Positions 8,746-16,969 of a DNA stretch of 45,034 nucleotides are shown in pieces (within the stretch, counting starts at the first letter, position 1; every line of letters begins with the position of its first letter). The stretch lies in NCBI GenBank assembly GCA_001874005.1, contig MNYJ01000123.1, positions 1-45,034 on the forward strand. Reading direction: 5' to 3'. A program made the position numbers and the translations under genes. This DNA is from Desulfobacteraceae bacterium CG2_30_51_40. Lineage in GTDB: Bacteria; Desulfobacterota; DSM-4660; Desulfatiglandales; Desulfatiglandaceae. The notes beneath the pieces are model-generated. The model saw only the letters and a list, made by a program, of their open reading frames with translations, did not search any database and had not been told where the DNA came from.

Positions 8746-9288
8746 TTAATCCTGTCTTCCTTCTACTGTAACACAGTCAGAAAAGCCAGCCTCCTCAAGG
8801 TAAACATTTACCGTCTCAAATGCTTTAGCGCTATAAATCATTCCAGCGTAGTTGGCCATGATAGGCAGTTCCCGACAGGCCTCACCCCTGTCCACCAATA
8901 CCGCCAGTTCTATTCTCTTAGGCCTGCCGTAATCCATAAGGGCATCCATCGCGGCCCTTACCGTCCGGCCGGTAAAGATGACATCATCAACGAGCACTAT
9001 TGTCCTGTCATCCACTCCGAACGAGATGTCCGTCTTCCTCACGACGGGGGCAGGCCCTATCCTTGTCCAGTCATCCCTGTAGAGGGTTATGTCCAATGTG
9101 CCTATAGAAGGCGCGCAGCCGCTCAAAGAGGTGAGTATCTTACTTAGCCTCATGGCGAGAAATGCCCCGCCGGTTATGATGCCTACCAGCACCAGATTTT
9201 TTTCATCAGGGTGCCTCTTTAAGATATTTTCCGCCATCTTCTGGAGGGCTTCACGTATTTCTCGTTCAGTGAGAAGTTTGTTCTTCAT
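8746..9288 (-). CDS. pyrR: PyrR, pyr operon regulator / uracil phosphoribosyltransferase
   Basis: The 180-residue protein has the PRPP-binding loop IVLVDDVIFTGRT at residues 97-109 and the PyrR-type TLDITLYRDDW stretch at about 64-74, which separate it from ordinary uracil phosphoribosyltransferases. In Bacillus, PyrR binds the pyr mRNA leader in the presence of UMP and also converts uracil and PRPP to UMP. Here it is not next to pyr biosynthetic genes; carB, pyrE and pyrG are elsewhere in the window. A good promoter lies about 260 bp upstream (9549-9578), leaving a long leader. The start codon has only a distant GGAG. Confidence 0.93.
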   Translation of the reverse strand: MKNKLLTEREIREALQKMAENILKRHPDEKNLVLVGIITGGAFLAMRLSKILTSLSGCAPSIGTLDITLYRDDWTRIGPAPVVRKTDISFGVDDRTIVLVDDVIFTGRTVRAAMDALMDYGRPKRIELAVLVDRGEACRELPIMANYAGMIYSAKAFETVNVYLEEAGFSDCVTVEGRQD

Positions 9289-9325
9289 AAGACGATGATC
9301 TCCATTAAAAAAAACTAACTACTCC

Positions 9326-9348
9326 AGGTTCAAAGTTCAAGGGTTCAC
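9326..9348. repeat. GTTCAAAG-type repeat, 23 bp identical to 38189-38211
   Basis: The 23 bases here recur without change at 38189-38211. They form part of a low-complexity family also seen at 6354, 7061 and 24449. Confidence 0.7.
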
Positions 9349-9548
9349 TGTTAACGGTTAGAAAGCGATGAAGATTAGACGGGCTACGGATATTGGGGCC
9401 TGGCAACCGGCACGTGAATTAACCCATAAAGTTTAGCATTTAACAAAGGAGCCAAGATTGACATTCGTTTATCCATCAACTATCTCAAGAAATATGAAAA
9501 GCCGACTAACCGTGAATCTGACAGCCGGAACAGTTACTTAAAAAAGAC

Positions 9549-9578
9549 AGTATATCAGTTCATAAAAAAAATAGTCAA
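9549..9578 (-). promoter_or_regulatory. Sigma-70-type promoter for pyrR
   Basis: Read on the minus strand: TTGACT at 9578-9573, an 18-bp spacer, TATACT at 9554-9549. It predicts a transcript start near 9542 and an untranslated leader of about 250 nt before pyrR. Confidence 0.6.
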
Positions 9579-9709
9579 TATATTTGTAGCCTTGCAGAGG
9601 TCTAAACCGATGTTGCGCCTGGTTAATTGTCTTTGCCGGTATTGACTTGAGGGAGAAGGGGAGCTAATGATGGATTTTAATGGCAGCATGGGGGTTAAAG
9701 GGAGATTAC

Positions 9710-10411
9710 TTGACGGAAGAGATACTAAAAAATCTTTACAATGAAATCGGATATGAATTTCGTAATCCGGAGATGGCAAGACAGGCCTTCCGGCATTCTT
9801 CATTCGTCCACGAGAACCCTGGTGATCTTAGGGGAGATAACGAGAGGCTTGAGTTTCTGGGAGACGCGGTCCTCGATCTTGCCGTGGGGCACATGCTTAT
9901 GAATCTTCTTCCTGAGGCCAGGGAAGGTGAACTTTCCAAGCTCAGGGCATCTGTTGTCAGTGAAAACGGGCTTAGCCGCGCTGCCAGGGAACTGAGGCTT
10001 GGAGAGATGATCCTTCTTGGAAAGGGTGAAGAGGCGAGCGGCGGAAAGGACAAGCCCTCCATAATGGCCGATACGCTTGAGGCATTGATAGGAGCCGTTT
10101 ATCTGGACGGCGGGCTTGACAATGCCATGGTGGTTATAGAGAGGATTATCGGCCCTCTTTTAAGACAGACGATTGAAAAGGGGCTTGCAGACGATTCCAA
10201 GAGTCTTCTTCAGGAATATACCCAGCAGAACTGCAAGTCGCTTCCGGCTTATCACCTGCTGGCCGAGAGCGGCCCTCCCCATGATAAGACCTTCAGGGTA
10301 AGCGTGTGGCTGAGTGGAAGGCTTCTTGCCGAGGGAATCGGGAAAAGCAAGAAAGAGGCCGAACAGGAGGCAGCAAAGGAGGCCTATTCTTGCCTGATCA
10401 ACCACCAGTGA
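9710..10411 (+). CDS. rnc: Ribonuclease III
   Basis: Endonuclease for double-stranded RNA that matures rRNA and some mRNAs. The signature NERLEFLGDAVLDLAVGH lies near residues 44-61 with the catalytic acidic residues, a second acidic motif appears at ADTLEALIGAVYLDGG, and the C-terminal double-stranded-RNA-binding domain ends KKEAEQEAAKEAY. From TTG 9710 the protein is 233 residues, typical of the family. The TTG has AAAGGGAG at 9697-9704, about 5 bp away, whereas ATG 9680 adds ten residues (MAAWGLKGDY) with no good site. The last codons overlap the next gene. The order rnc, radical SAM, era is compact and probably one operon. Confidence 0.95.
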   Translation: MTEEILKNLYNEIGYEFRNPEMARQAFRHSSFVHENPGDLRGDNERLEFLGDAVLDLAVGHMLMNLLPEAREGELSKLRASVVSENGLSRAARELRLGEMILLGKGEEASGGKDKPSIMADTLEALIGAVYLDGGLDNAMVVIERIIGPLLRQTIEKGLADDSKSLLQEYTQQNCKSLPAYHLLAESGPPHDKTFRVSVWLSGRLLAEGIGKSKKEAEQEAAKEAYSCLINHQ

Positions 10412-11421
10412 TAGTGCCTGTCTTTCTTCCTTTTCAGGGTTGTAAGGGCCGATGTGTATTTTGTGACCAAAAGGCCATAACCTCGATTGATGAAAAGGGT
10501 GTCAGCACCGAAACCATTGTCCGTTTTCTCAGTGATGCCTTTTCAAAGACGAGACGCCACGAGGGGAAAAAAGTAATAGTTGCCTTCTACGGGGGCACCT
10601 TCACAAATAATCCACTGCCTGTAATAAGGCAGATACTTGCTGCGACAAGCTCTTTTCGCGAGAAGGGGCTCTTTTCGTCCATACGAGTATCAACAAGGCC
10701 CGATTCCCTTGAAGAGGAGAAACTCCTTTTGATGAAGGAATACGGGGTTGATACGGTAGAATTGGGTGTCCAGTCAATGAACGATGATGTCCTTAACCGG
10801 GCTGGAAGAGGGCATAGTTCGGAGCATACCAGGGATGCTTTTTATCTCCTCAAATCGCTCGGCTTTGAAGTCGGTGCCCAGCTTATGGCGGGGCTTCCCG
10901 GGGATTCCCCTGCAATCTTTATGGATTCTGTCGAAGAGGTGATAGCCTTGAGGCCTTCAATGGTAAGGCTCTATCCTACCGTGGTCATTGAAGGAACCGC
11001 ACTGGCAGGTCTCTACGCCGGTGGTCGGTACACGCCTTTAGGGCTTGAAGAGACGGTAAGCCTCTGCGCGCAGGCCTTAGCCCGCTTTGAAGAGGAGCAA
11101 ATACAAGTAATAAGGATAGGGCTTGCCCCCTCTCAGGAGCTTATCGAAGGAAGAAGGATGATTGACGGCCCCTGGCACCCTTGCCTTGGTTTCCTGGTGA
11201 GGTCGCGTCATTATCTGCAAAAGGCAATAAAATCGCTTCCTTCTTCAGATTGGATGGGGCTTGATGTGCGTGTCAGAGTGCCCTCAAGAGAGATAACTCT
11301 TCTGAGAGGATTCAGAAATCAAGGCCTTTCTGCTCTGAAAGCCGCGCTGTCCGCAAAAACCCTTACAGTTACCCCTGATGATTCCATCGCCCGGGGTAAA
11401 TTGGTTGTGGAACCGATATGA
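10390..11421 (+). CDS. Radical SAM protein (Elp3/YhcC-like)
   Basis: A 343-residue radical SAM enzyme with the cluster motif GCKGRCVFC (CxxxCxxC) near residue 17-25, an AFYGGTF strand and an ELGVQSMNDDVLNRAGRGH segment. These are characteristic of the Elp3/oxygen-independent coproporphyrinogen oxidase-like branch. The substrate is unknown; tRNA modification is a reasonable guess from the Elp3 similarity and from its place between rnc and era. The frame extends upstream to 10306 inside rnc, but AAGGAGG at 10376-10382 is 7 bp from TTG 10390. A GTG at 10408, overlapping the rnc stop, is the alternative. The stop overlaps the era ATG by 4 bp. Confidence 0.88.
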   Translation: MPDQPPVIVPVFLPFQGCKGRCVFCDQKAITSIDEKGVSTETIVRFLSDAFSKTRRHEGKKVIVAFYGGTFTNNPLPVIRQILAATSSFREKGLFSSIRVSTRPDSLEEEKLLLMKEYGVDTVELGVQSMNDDVLNRAGRGHSSEHTRDAFYLLKSLGFEVGAQLMAGLPGDSPAIFMDSVEEVIALRPSMVRLYPTVVIEGTALAGLYAGGRYTPLGLEETVSLCAQALARFEEEQIQVIRIGLAPSQELIEGRRMIDGPWHPCLGFLVRSRHYLQKAIKSLPSSDWMGLDVRVRVPSREITLLRGFRNQGLSALKAALSAKTLTVTPDDSIARGKLVVEPI

Positions 11422-12302
11422 GCTTCCATTCTGGTTTCATAGGATTTCTGGGCCCTCCCAACTCCGGGAAATCAACCCTCTTTAACCGTATCCTCGGAAG
11501 GAAGCTTGCCATCGTTTCCCCGAGGCCGCAGACCACAAGAAACCGCATCATGGGTGTCCTCAACGGAGAGGATTATCAGATGGTCTTGGTGGATACCCCG
11601 GGAGTACACAGGGCGAAGAATCCGCTTCACAGGAGCATGGTTGACTCTGCCCTTGCTTCATGCAGGGAGGTGGATGCCCTTGTCCTTGTGGCCGAAGTGA
11701 TAGGCTTTCCGGTTGAGGAGATGGGTTCGATCTTAGGTGTCTTCAGGGAACTGACCAAGCCGGCAATGCTGGTGCTTAACAAGATTGATCTGATAGAGCC
11801 TATAGATCTGCTTCCCCTGATTGAGAAGGCCATGGACCTTTATCCCTTTGAAAGTATTGTGCCGCTTTCCGCCCGAACCGGGGACGGTATAGAAGGACTC
11901 CTTGAGGAATTGAGTAAAAGACTTGCAGAAGGGCCCAGGTTTTTTCCTGATGGAATCATAAGCGATCAGCCGGAGAGTTTTATTGTGGCAGAGACAATAA
12001 GGGAAAAGATATACTTTGTTGTGGGAGAAGAGCTGCCTTATTGCGCTGCCGTGACGGTTGAAGGCATTGAAAGGGATGGAAAAGGAGACCTCATCAAGAT
12101 ACGAGGTGTCATCCATGTTGAAAGGGAAGGCCAAAAGGCCATATTTATCGGAAAGGGCGGAAAGACCATAAAGACAATAGGGACAATGGCACGAAAAGAA
12201 TTGGAGCGTATGATGGATACCAGGATATTTCTGGATCTCTCGGTAAGGGTCGAAAAGAACTGGACGAGGGATGCGAGGGCGCTTAGAAGACTCGGGTACT
12301 AA
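11418..12302 (+). CDS. era: GTPase Era
   Basis: Ribosome-assembly GTPase that binds the 3' end of 16S rRNA. The 294-residue protein has G1 (GPPNSGKST, with Pro and Ser where most Era have Arg and Val), G3 (DTPGVH), G4 (NKID) and a C-terminal KH domain with FIGKGGKTIKTIG. The ATG overlaps the previous gene's TGA. Linkage of era to rnc is common in bacteria and supports both calls. The gene is followed by a REP-like repeat rather than a clear terminator of its own. Confidence 0.97.
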   Translation: MSFHSGFIGFLGPPNSGKSTLFNRILGRKLAIVSPRPQTTRNRIMGVLNGEDYQMVLVDTPGVHRAKNPLHRSMVDSALASCREVDALVLVAEVIGFPVEEMGSILGVFRELTKPAMLVLNKIDLIEPIDLLPLIEKAMDLYPFESIVPLSARTGDGIEGLLEELSKRLAEGPRFFPDGIISDQPESFIVAETIREKIYFVVGEELPYCAAVTVEGIERDGKGDLIKIRGVIHVEREGQKAIFIGKGGKTIKTIGTMARKELERMMDTRIFLDLSVRVEKNWTRDARALRRLGY

Positions 12303-12306
12303 CCGT

Positions 12307-12400
12307 CATGCCCTGAAAGGGACACAACGAAGCATGAAAATCACCCCCACCCCTCCCTCCCCCGTCGAGGGGGAGGGATTAAAGGAAGGGGCATTGTCAT
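12307..12400 (+). repeat. REP-like GC-rich element, copy 1
   Basis: It begins CATGCCCTGAAAGGGACACA and contains the palindrome CCCTCCCCCGTCGAGGGGG. The reverse complement of 23373-23475 matches it over about 95 bp with few differences. Partial copies are at 6329, 33334, 39636 and 41953. Confidence 0.8.
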
Positions 12401-12401
12401 A

Positions 12402-12439
12402 TAAAAAGAAAAGACCAACCGTTCATTGAACGGTTGGTC
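12402..12439 (-). terminator. Intrinsic terminator, minus strand
   Basis: A perfect 13-bp inverted repeat (GACCAACCGTTCA with its complement, one base between) is followed on the minus strand by TTTTCTTTTTAT. It is the best-formed terminator in the window and ends transcription from the regulator operon or from the candidate small RNA. Confidence 0.85.
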
Positions 12440-12580
12440 CCTTAGGAGGAAAGAGTATCTGTCTGGCCAATCATTGTAGCAATAAGCTTGCCAAAGGTCG
12501 CGCACCCCTGCACATTTCAGCAGAACTCAAACACGGTGCGCTTTTTCCGCTTAAACGGCCCTTGAGGCCAAAGGCAAGGA
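12402..12580 (-). ncRNA. Candidate small RNA upstream of a strong minus-strand terminator
   Basis: On the minus strand, the roughly 170 nt ending in the 12413-12439 terminator are rich in pairing potential. GCGCACC pairs with GGTGCGC, CTTGCC with GGCAAG, and GGCC-TCAAG-GGCC forms a small hairpin. The single-stranded stretch before the terminator contains TTTCCTCCTAAGG, which resembles the anti-Shine-Dalgarno tail of 16S rRNA. A promoter-like TTGGCG is found near 12617. It may be an independent RNA or the 3' untranslated region of the kinase-regulator operon. It does not resemble 6S, SRP or tmRNA as far as I can tell. Confidence 0.35.
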
Positions 12581-12686
12581 CAACACAAAAGTACAATTTT
12601 TTGTACCCAAAAAACGCCAAGATAGTATCATCTGTAGTTATTATTTTGATATTGCTTGTAAACTAAAGGTTCAAAATTCTAAACAA

Positions 12687-14051
12687 CTAGATTACAATTT
12701 CATACTTCTTGATCTTGTGCTGCATCAAGCTCTTTGTTATTCCAAGCATCTGAGCGGCATGGGCCTGAACGTTGTTGCAGTGGGTTAGTGCCCTCCTCAC
12801 AAGCCTTTCTTCAATGGTGTCGAGGGCCTTGTGCAAGGGGACATCAGGCGGTATAAAACGTTCCACCTCAAAGTCGGCGCTCTCTCCTCGCAGTTCCCGT
12901 GGGAGATCATCTGCCGTAATTGTTTGCCCGGTTTTCAAGACAAGGGCCCTTTCGATTATATGCTCAAGTTCTCTCACATTGCCTGGCCATTTGTGGTTGT
13001 AAAATACCTTCCACACCTCCTGGCTCACCTGAATCTTATCGGCATCCTGCTCACCGGAGTATTTTTCTATGAAATGCCTTACCAGAAGAGGCATGTCATC
13101 CAGCCTTTCACATAGCGGCGGAATCTCAAGATTTATAACATTAAGGCGGTAAAAGAGATCCTCCCTGAAATTACCTGCCGAGACCTCTTTTCTGAGATCC
13201 CGGTTGGTGGCCGATATTACACGCACATCTACCTTTATGGTTCTTGTCCCGCCTACCCTCTCAAAGGTCATTTCCTGAAGCACTCTTAAGAGCTTTACCT
13301 GGAGAGAGGCAGGCATATCTCCTACCTCATCCAGGAAAAGAGTGCCGCCGTCGGCCATCTCGAATCGGCCCTTTTTCATGGCGATGGCCCCGGTAAAAGC
13401 GCCCTTTTCATGGCCGAAGAGTTCGCTTTCAAGAAGGGTCTCAGCCAGCGCCCCGCAGTTAACGGTAACGAAAGGGCCGTCCTTTCTTGTGCTTCCATAA
13501 TGGATGGACTTGGCTATCAACTCCTTTCCGGTTCCGCTCGGCCCTGTGATGAGAACCGTTGCCTTTGATTGAGCTACCTTGTCAATCATGTCGTATATGC
13601 GGATCATGGGCTTGCTCTTTCCGATTATCATGCCGTGGCGGAAACGATCGGAAAGGGCCTGCCGAAGGAGCCTGTTTTCCTTCTCAAGGCGATGGGCTTC
13701 AAGGGCCTTTTTTACCGTCAGCTTGAGCTGCTCGTTTTGAAACGGCTTTGTGATATAATCGTAGGCATGTTTTTTCATGGCCTCGACGGCCATCTCAATG
13801 GTGCCGTAAGCGGTGAGGGTTATTACCGGGACATCGGGCTTGAGCCTCTCACACTCCTCCAATAGCTCCATCCCCGTCATGCCGGGCATCTTCATGTCCG
13901 TTATAAGAAGATCAACATCTGAGTTGCGCAGAATCTCCAGTGCGTCTTTGGCGCTTGAGGCGGTAAGGGTCTCATAGCCCTCCGTCCCCAGCAGGGCCTC
14001 AAGGAGCACCAGATAATTTTTTTCGTCATCAACAATAAGAATAGTCTGCAT
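12687..14051 (-). CDS. Sigma-54-dependent NtrC-family response regulator
   Basis: A 454-residue activator with three domains. Residues 1-120 are a receiver with the phospho-acceptor Asp in LLITDMKMPG (about D52). Residues about 140-375 are the AAA+ domain with Walker A GPSGTGKE and the sigma-54 contact loop GAFTGA. A Fis-type helix-turn-helix lies at the C terminus (HAAQMLGITKSLMQHKIKKY). It should activate transcription by sigma-54 RNA polymerase when phosphorylated by the kinase encoded just upstream. The frame opens at TTG 14054, but the ATG one codon later is the natural start. Target genes are not apparent; no clear TGGCAC-N5-TTGC site was found nearby. Confidence 0.95.
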   Translation of the reverse strand: MQTILIVDDEKNYLVLLEALLGTEGYETLTASSAKDALEILRNSDVDLLITDMKMPGMTGMELLEECERLKPDVPVITLTAYGTIEMAVEAMKKHAYDYITKPFQNEQLKLTVKKALEAHRLEKENRLLRQALSDRFRHGMIIGKSKPMIRIYDMIDKVAQSKATVLITGPSGTGKELIAKSIHYGSTRKDGPFVTVNCGALAETLLESELFGHEKGAFTGAIAMKKGRFEMADGGTLFLDEVGDMPASLQVKLLRVLQEMTFERVGGTRTIKVDVRVISATNRDLRKEVSAGNFREDLFYRLNVINLEIPPLCERLDDMPLLVRHFIEKYSGEQDADKIQVSQEVWKVFYNHKWPGNVRELEHIIERALVLKTGQTITADDLPRELRGESADFEVERFIPPDVPLHKALDTIEERLVRRALTHCNNVQAHAAQMLGITKSLMQHKIKKYEIVI

Positions 14052-14060
14052 CAAAAAGCT

Positions 14061-15488
14061 CTATATCCCTTTAGGCAAACTTATTTTCACATTCGTGCCG
14101 ACCCCTTCAAGGGTCTCTATCTCGACCGTCCCGTTATGCGACTCCACTATGTTTCTTACTATGGAAAGTCCCAGGCCGCTTCCCTTGTCCTTGGTGCTGA
14201 AAAACGGATCAAATATCCTGTCGAGATTTTCCTTCTTTATGCCGCAGCCGGTATCCTGTATGGAGACAAGATATGATTCCTTGGCATCTGATATATCTAT
14301 AGTAAGAAGCCTTCTCGTGTTTTCCATAGACTGCATGGCGTTTGCTATGACGTTCAGAAAGGCCCTGTAGAGCAGTTGCGGGTCTGCTTTTATCTGAAGG
14401 CTCCTATCTGATATGTTATGCCTTACGGTCACGTTCTCCTGTTCAAGTTGCGGCTTCAGGAACTGCAGGTTTCTCATGATGATCTCATCCAGGTTAACAT
14501 CCTGGAGATTAGGCAATTGTGGCCTGGCAAAATCTAGGAACTCGGTTACGATATTGTTGAGGCGGCCTGATTCTTCGATTATCATGGAAGAAAGCTTCTT
14601 CTGGGATTCCGTGCTGGTGCCTGTTGAGGCAAGGAGTTCCGCCGTGCTCCTGATTATGCCTAAAGGATTTCTGATTTCGTGAGATACTCCGGCGCACATC
14701 TGCCCCAGGGCGGCAAGCCTTTCAGACTGGTTGAGCTGTGCCTCCAGCTTTCTCTGTTCCTGGGCCCTCTGCGCCAGGATATTCTCCGCCCTGTGGACTA
14801 TGACAAGCAGGGCCACAAATATCAGGGCCATGATGGATGCGGAAAGCCCGAAGACCAGGTACTGAAACTTGACAAGTGATTGGTATTCCTGTGATAAATC
14901 CTGTATCAGCTCAAATACTCCCAGCAGAGGACCTTTCTCCCCTGTAAAGGGGTCCAGCCCCACAAACGGGATGAAGGTGCGCAGCTTCTTTTCCCCTCCC
15001 GGCAGTTCAAGCCCCATACCCAGAAAGTCATCCCATGTTGAAACAAGGCCCGAAAAATGCTCCCCCTTGACGGCCTTCTTGTACCCGAGGCTCTCCGGCA
15101 CCTCCTGGCCGACCATGGCTTGGTCCGTGCTATAGGCTATTATGCCTTTGCCGACGTCATAGATATTAACCAGATCAATCTTGAGGCTGTGAACCGTATT
15201 TCTGACTACCTGGTCCATCCACTCGAACTGCTCCTTTTCCCTCAGCTTGACCTTTCCGTAACGTCTCACTATCGGAAGCACGAAGTTCTGGAAGACCTGA
15301 TGATTGAGGTTCTCTCCGATAAGCAGGGCGTAGTTCTCATAGCTTTTCATGAGTATATCCTTTGCCTGCTGCGAAATGACGACTGAAAAAGGGAAGCTGA
15401 AGGCTATAAGGACTATGAAGCTTGCGTAAGCGAAAAACTTCGCCAGCCTGAACTGTTTTCCCTTTGATGGGATATCCGATCTTTTCAT
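14061..15488 (-). CDS. Sensor histidine kinase of the NtrB/ZraS type
   Basis: A 475-residue membrane kinase. It has a first transmembrane helix at about 17-38, an extracytoplasmic sensing domain of about 170 residues (CACHE-like in length and layout), and a second membrane helix at about 205-230. A coiled-coil linker follows (ILAQRAQEQRKLEAQLNQSE). The phospho-acceptor motif GVSHEIRNPLG and the ATP-binding boxes (NAMQSM, DTGCGI, GSGLGLSIV) come next. The regulator gene begins about 10 bp downstream, so the two form a cognate pair. The signal is unknown. About 130 bp separates it from the divergent radical SAM gene. Confidence 0.95.
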   Translation of the reverse strand: MKRSDIPSKGKQFRLAKFFAYASFIVLIAFSFPFSVVISQQAKDILMKSYENYALLIGENLNHQVFQNFVLPIVRRYGKVKLREKEQFEWMDQVVRNTVHSLKIDLVNIYDVGKGIIAYSTDQAMVGQEVPESLGYKKAVKGEHFSGLVSTWDDFLGMGLELPGGEKKLRTFIPFVGLDPFTGEKGPLLGVFELIQDLSQEYQSLVKFQYLVFGLSASIMALIFVALLVIVHRAENILAQRAQEQRKLEAQLNQSERLAALGQMCAGVSHEIRNPLGIIRSTAELLASTGTSTESQKKLSSMIIEESGRLNNIVTEFLDFARPQLPNLQDVNLDEIIMRNLQFLKPQLEQENVTVRHNISDRSLQIKADPQLLYRAFLNVIANAMQSMENTRRLLTIDISDAKESYLVSIQDTGCGIKKENLDRIFDPFFSTKDKGSGLGLSIVRNIVESHNGTVEIETLEGVGTNVKISLPKGI

Positions 15489-15621
15489 CGTGCCTCTTAT
15501 ATCGCCCTACACAAATGCCTTATGCTTATTGTATGCTCAAATGTCATTTCGGGTCAACCGGACTTAGCAGAATGAAAAATGTCCGGGCCAAGGCATGCGC
15601 TTAAGGGAGGGTATTTTTTTG

Positions 15622-16926
15622 ATGAAATATTTTAGATTTGATTCCGGTTTTGATGAACTTCCCTATCTTCTTTACGCAGATCAGAGCGGAAGGATCATCG
15701 AGCATCCATATCTGCGGATGGCGGGTCTTTCGGGAAAGATGCCTGTGATCCCGGATGATCTCCTGCCAATGCCTGAGTACAGCAAGCTTTTTTTCCTTCC
15801 TGACTGCCCTCCTTTGGGAATTGATCCGGAGAACGGGGAACTGGAAGTCGTTACCGAGATGGAAGACGGAGACGGAAAAACAGGGCCGTGCTTTGCCGTA
15901 GCGGCCTTTCCGGAGCCGGGATTTGTTAGAACCCTTCTGCCGGCGGCCATCTATGATCGGAAGAATTACACCCTTCCAATGTGGGCCTACACGGCGGTAG
16001 GCTACCGGGATGGAAAGTATTGGATCGCTGCCTTCAGGGTGGAAGACAACCCCAAGTGGGATCCGAGAAACTATGACGATAAGCTGCTTTTGCCTTCCAT
16101 AAAGAGCTTTACTAAGATCCACCGTGGCCCTCTTACCCGCCACCTGGTTCAGTGCGCGACAGTAAACCACTGCTTTGCTGCGAAGAATCTTTTTCTGAGG
16201 CGATGGGAGGCACCCATCCCTGTCAGCAGGAAGTGCAATGCCTCCTGCCTGGGGTGTCTTTCCCTCCAGCCTCATGATTCATGCGAGGCATCCCACAGCA
16301 GAATAGGTTTCAGGCCTTCAGCCGATGAGATAGTTTCAATAGCAGTGGAACACCTTGAGAGAGCGCCGGAGGCAATGGTCAGCTTCGGCCAGGGATGTGA
16401 AGGAGAGCCTCTCACCGAAGACGGACTTATCGCGGAAAGCATCCGCAAGATAAGGCTCAGGACTGCTATGGGCTCTATAAACCTCAATACCAACGGCGGC
16501 TATACGGATCGGCTGAGAACAGTTATCAAGAGTGGTCTTGATTCTGTGAGAATAAGCCTGAACAGCGCCAGACCTGAACTCTATTGCGCGTATTACAGGC
16601 CAAGGGGCTACGGCTTTTCAAATGTTGTTGACAGCATTAAGGCCGCGGTAGATGCGGGCATATTTACCATGATCAACTACCTGGTCTTTCCCGGCATTAC
16701 GGATCAGCCTGAAGAGGTTGAAGCCCTTAAGGGCCTTATAGTAAGAACCGGCATTGATTTTGTTCATCTCAAGAACCTCTGCATAGATCCCGAGCTTTAC
16801 CTGAGATCCATGGCAGTGGCGGAGGAGAAGGGTATAGGGATGGCAGCCCTGGCGGATCTTCTCAAAAATGAGTTTCCGCGTCTTGAGATAGGCTATTTCA
16901 ATAAGCGGCTCTCAGGGCGGGCATGA
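15622..16926 (+). CDS. Radical SAM protein, function unknown
   Basis: A 434-residue protein with the radical SAM motif SRKCNASCLGC (CxxxCxxC) near residue 205 and a downstream MGSINLNTNGGY and RISLNSARPELYCAYYRP region typical of the TIM-barrel core. Unusually, about 195 residues precede the core; this N-terminal domain is unrecognised and rich in aromatic residues (MKYFRFDSGFDELPYLLYAD). GGGAGG at 15605-15610 is about 11 bp from ATG 15622; the in-frame TTG at 15619 and ATG at 15595 are alternatives. It stands alone between a divergent kinase operon and the convergent purD, so context gives no hint of substrate. Confidence 0.88.
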   Translation: MKYFRFDSGFDELPYLLYADQSGRIIEHPYLRMAGLSGKMPVIPDDLLPMPEYSKLFFLPDCPPLGIDPENGELEVVTEMEDGDGKTGPCFAVAAFPEPGFVRTLLPAAIYDRKNYTLPMWAYTAVGYRDGKYWIAAFRVEDNPKWDPRNYDDKLLLPSIKSFTKIHRGPLTRHLVQCATVNHCFAAKNLFLRRWEAPIPVSRKCNASCLGCLSLQPHDSCEASHSRIGFRPSADEIVSIAVEHLERAPEAMVSFGQGCEGEPLTEDGLIAESIRKIRLRTAMGSINLNTNGGYTDRLRTVIKSGLDSVRISLNSARPELYCAYYRPRGYGFSNVVDSIKAAVDAGIFTMINYLVFPGITDQPEEVEALKGLIVRTGIDFVHLKNLCIDPELYLRSMAVAEEKGIGMAALADLLKNEFPRLEIGYFNKRLSGRA

Positions 16927-16969
16927 TGCGGCCCGGGTTTTCGTGTCCTCCCGCTACTGGGCGCTGGTG

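Larger units (their letters stand above)
9289..9709. other. Divergent intergenic region between pyrR and rnc
   Basis: The stretch holds the minus-strand pyrR promoter (9549-9578), the GTTCAAAG word repeat at 9326-9348 and an AT-rich segment around 9540-9600. TTGACA at 9458-9463 is followed after 17 bp by TATCTC, a weak plus-strand promoter candidate. No open frame with coding character is seen, apart from a 25-codon frame from 9667 that overlaps the rnc start. Confidence 0.6.
12303..12686. other. Intergenic region after era
   Basis: It contains a REP-like element (12307-12400), a perfect 13-bp stem (12413-12439) and, on the minus strand, a candidate small RNA up to about 12580. A short palindrome GTACAATTTTTTGTAC sits at 12591-12606. 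No coding frame is evident. Confidence 0.6.

Noticed and set aside
12591-12606. Palindrome GTACAATTTTTTGTAC as an operator
   Set aside because: It is short and AT-rich in the middle, with no second copy in the window and no adjacent regulated start; not strong enough to call.
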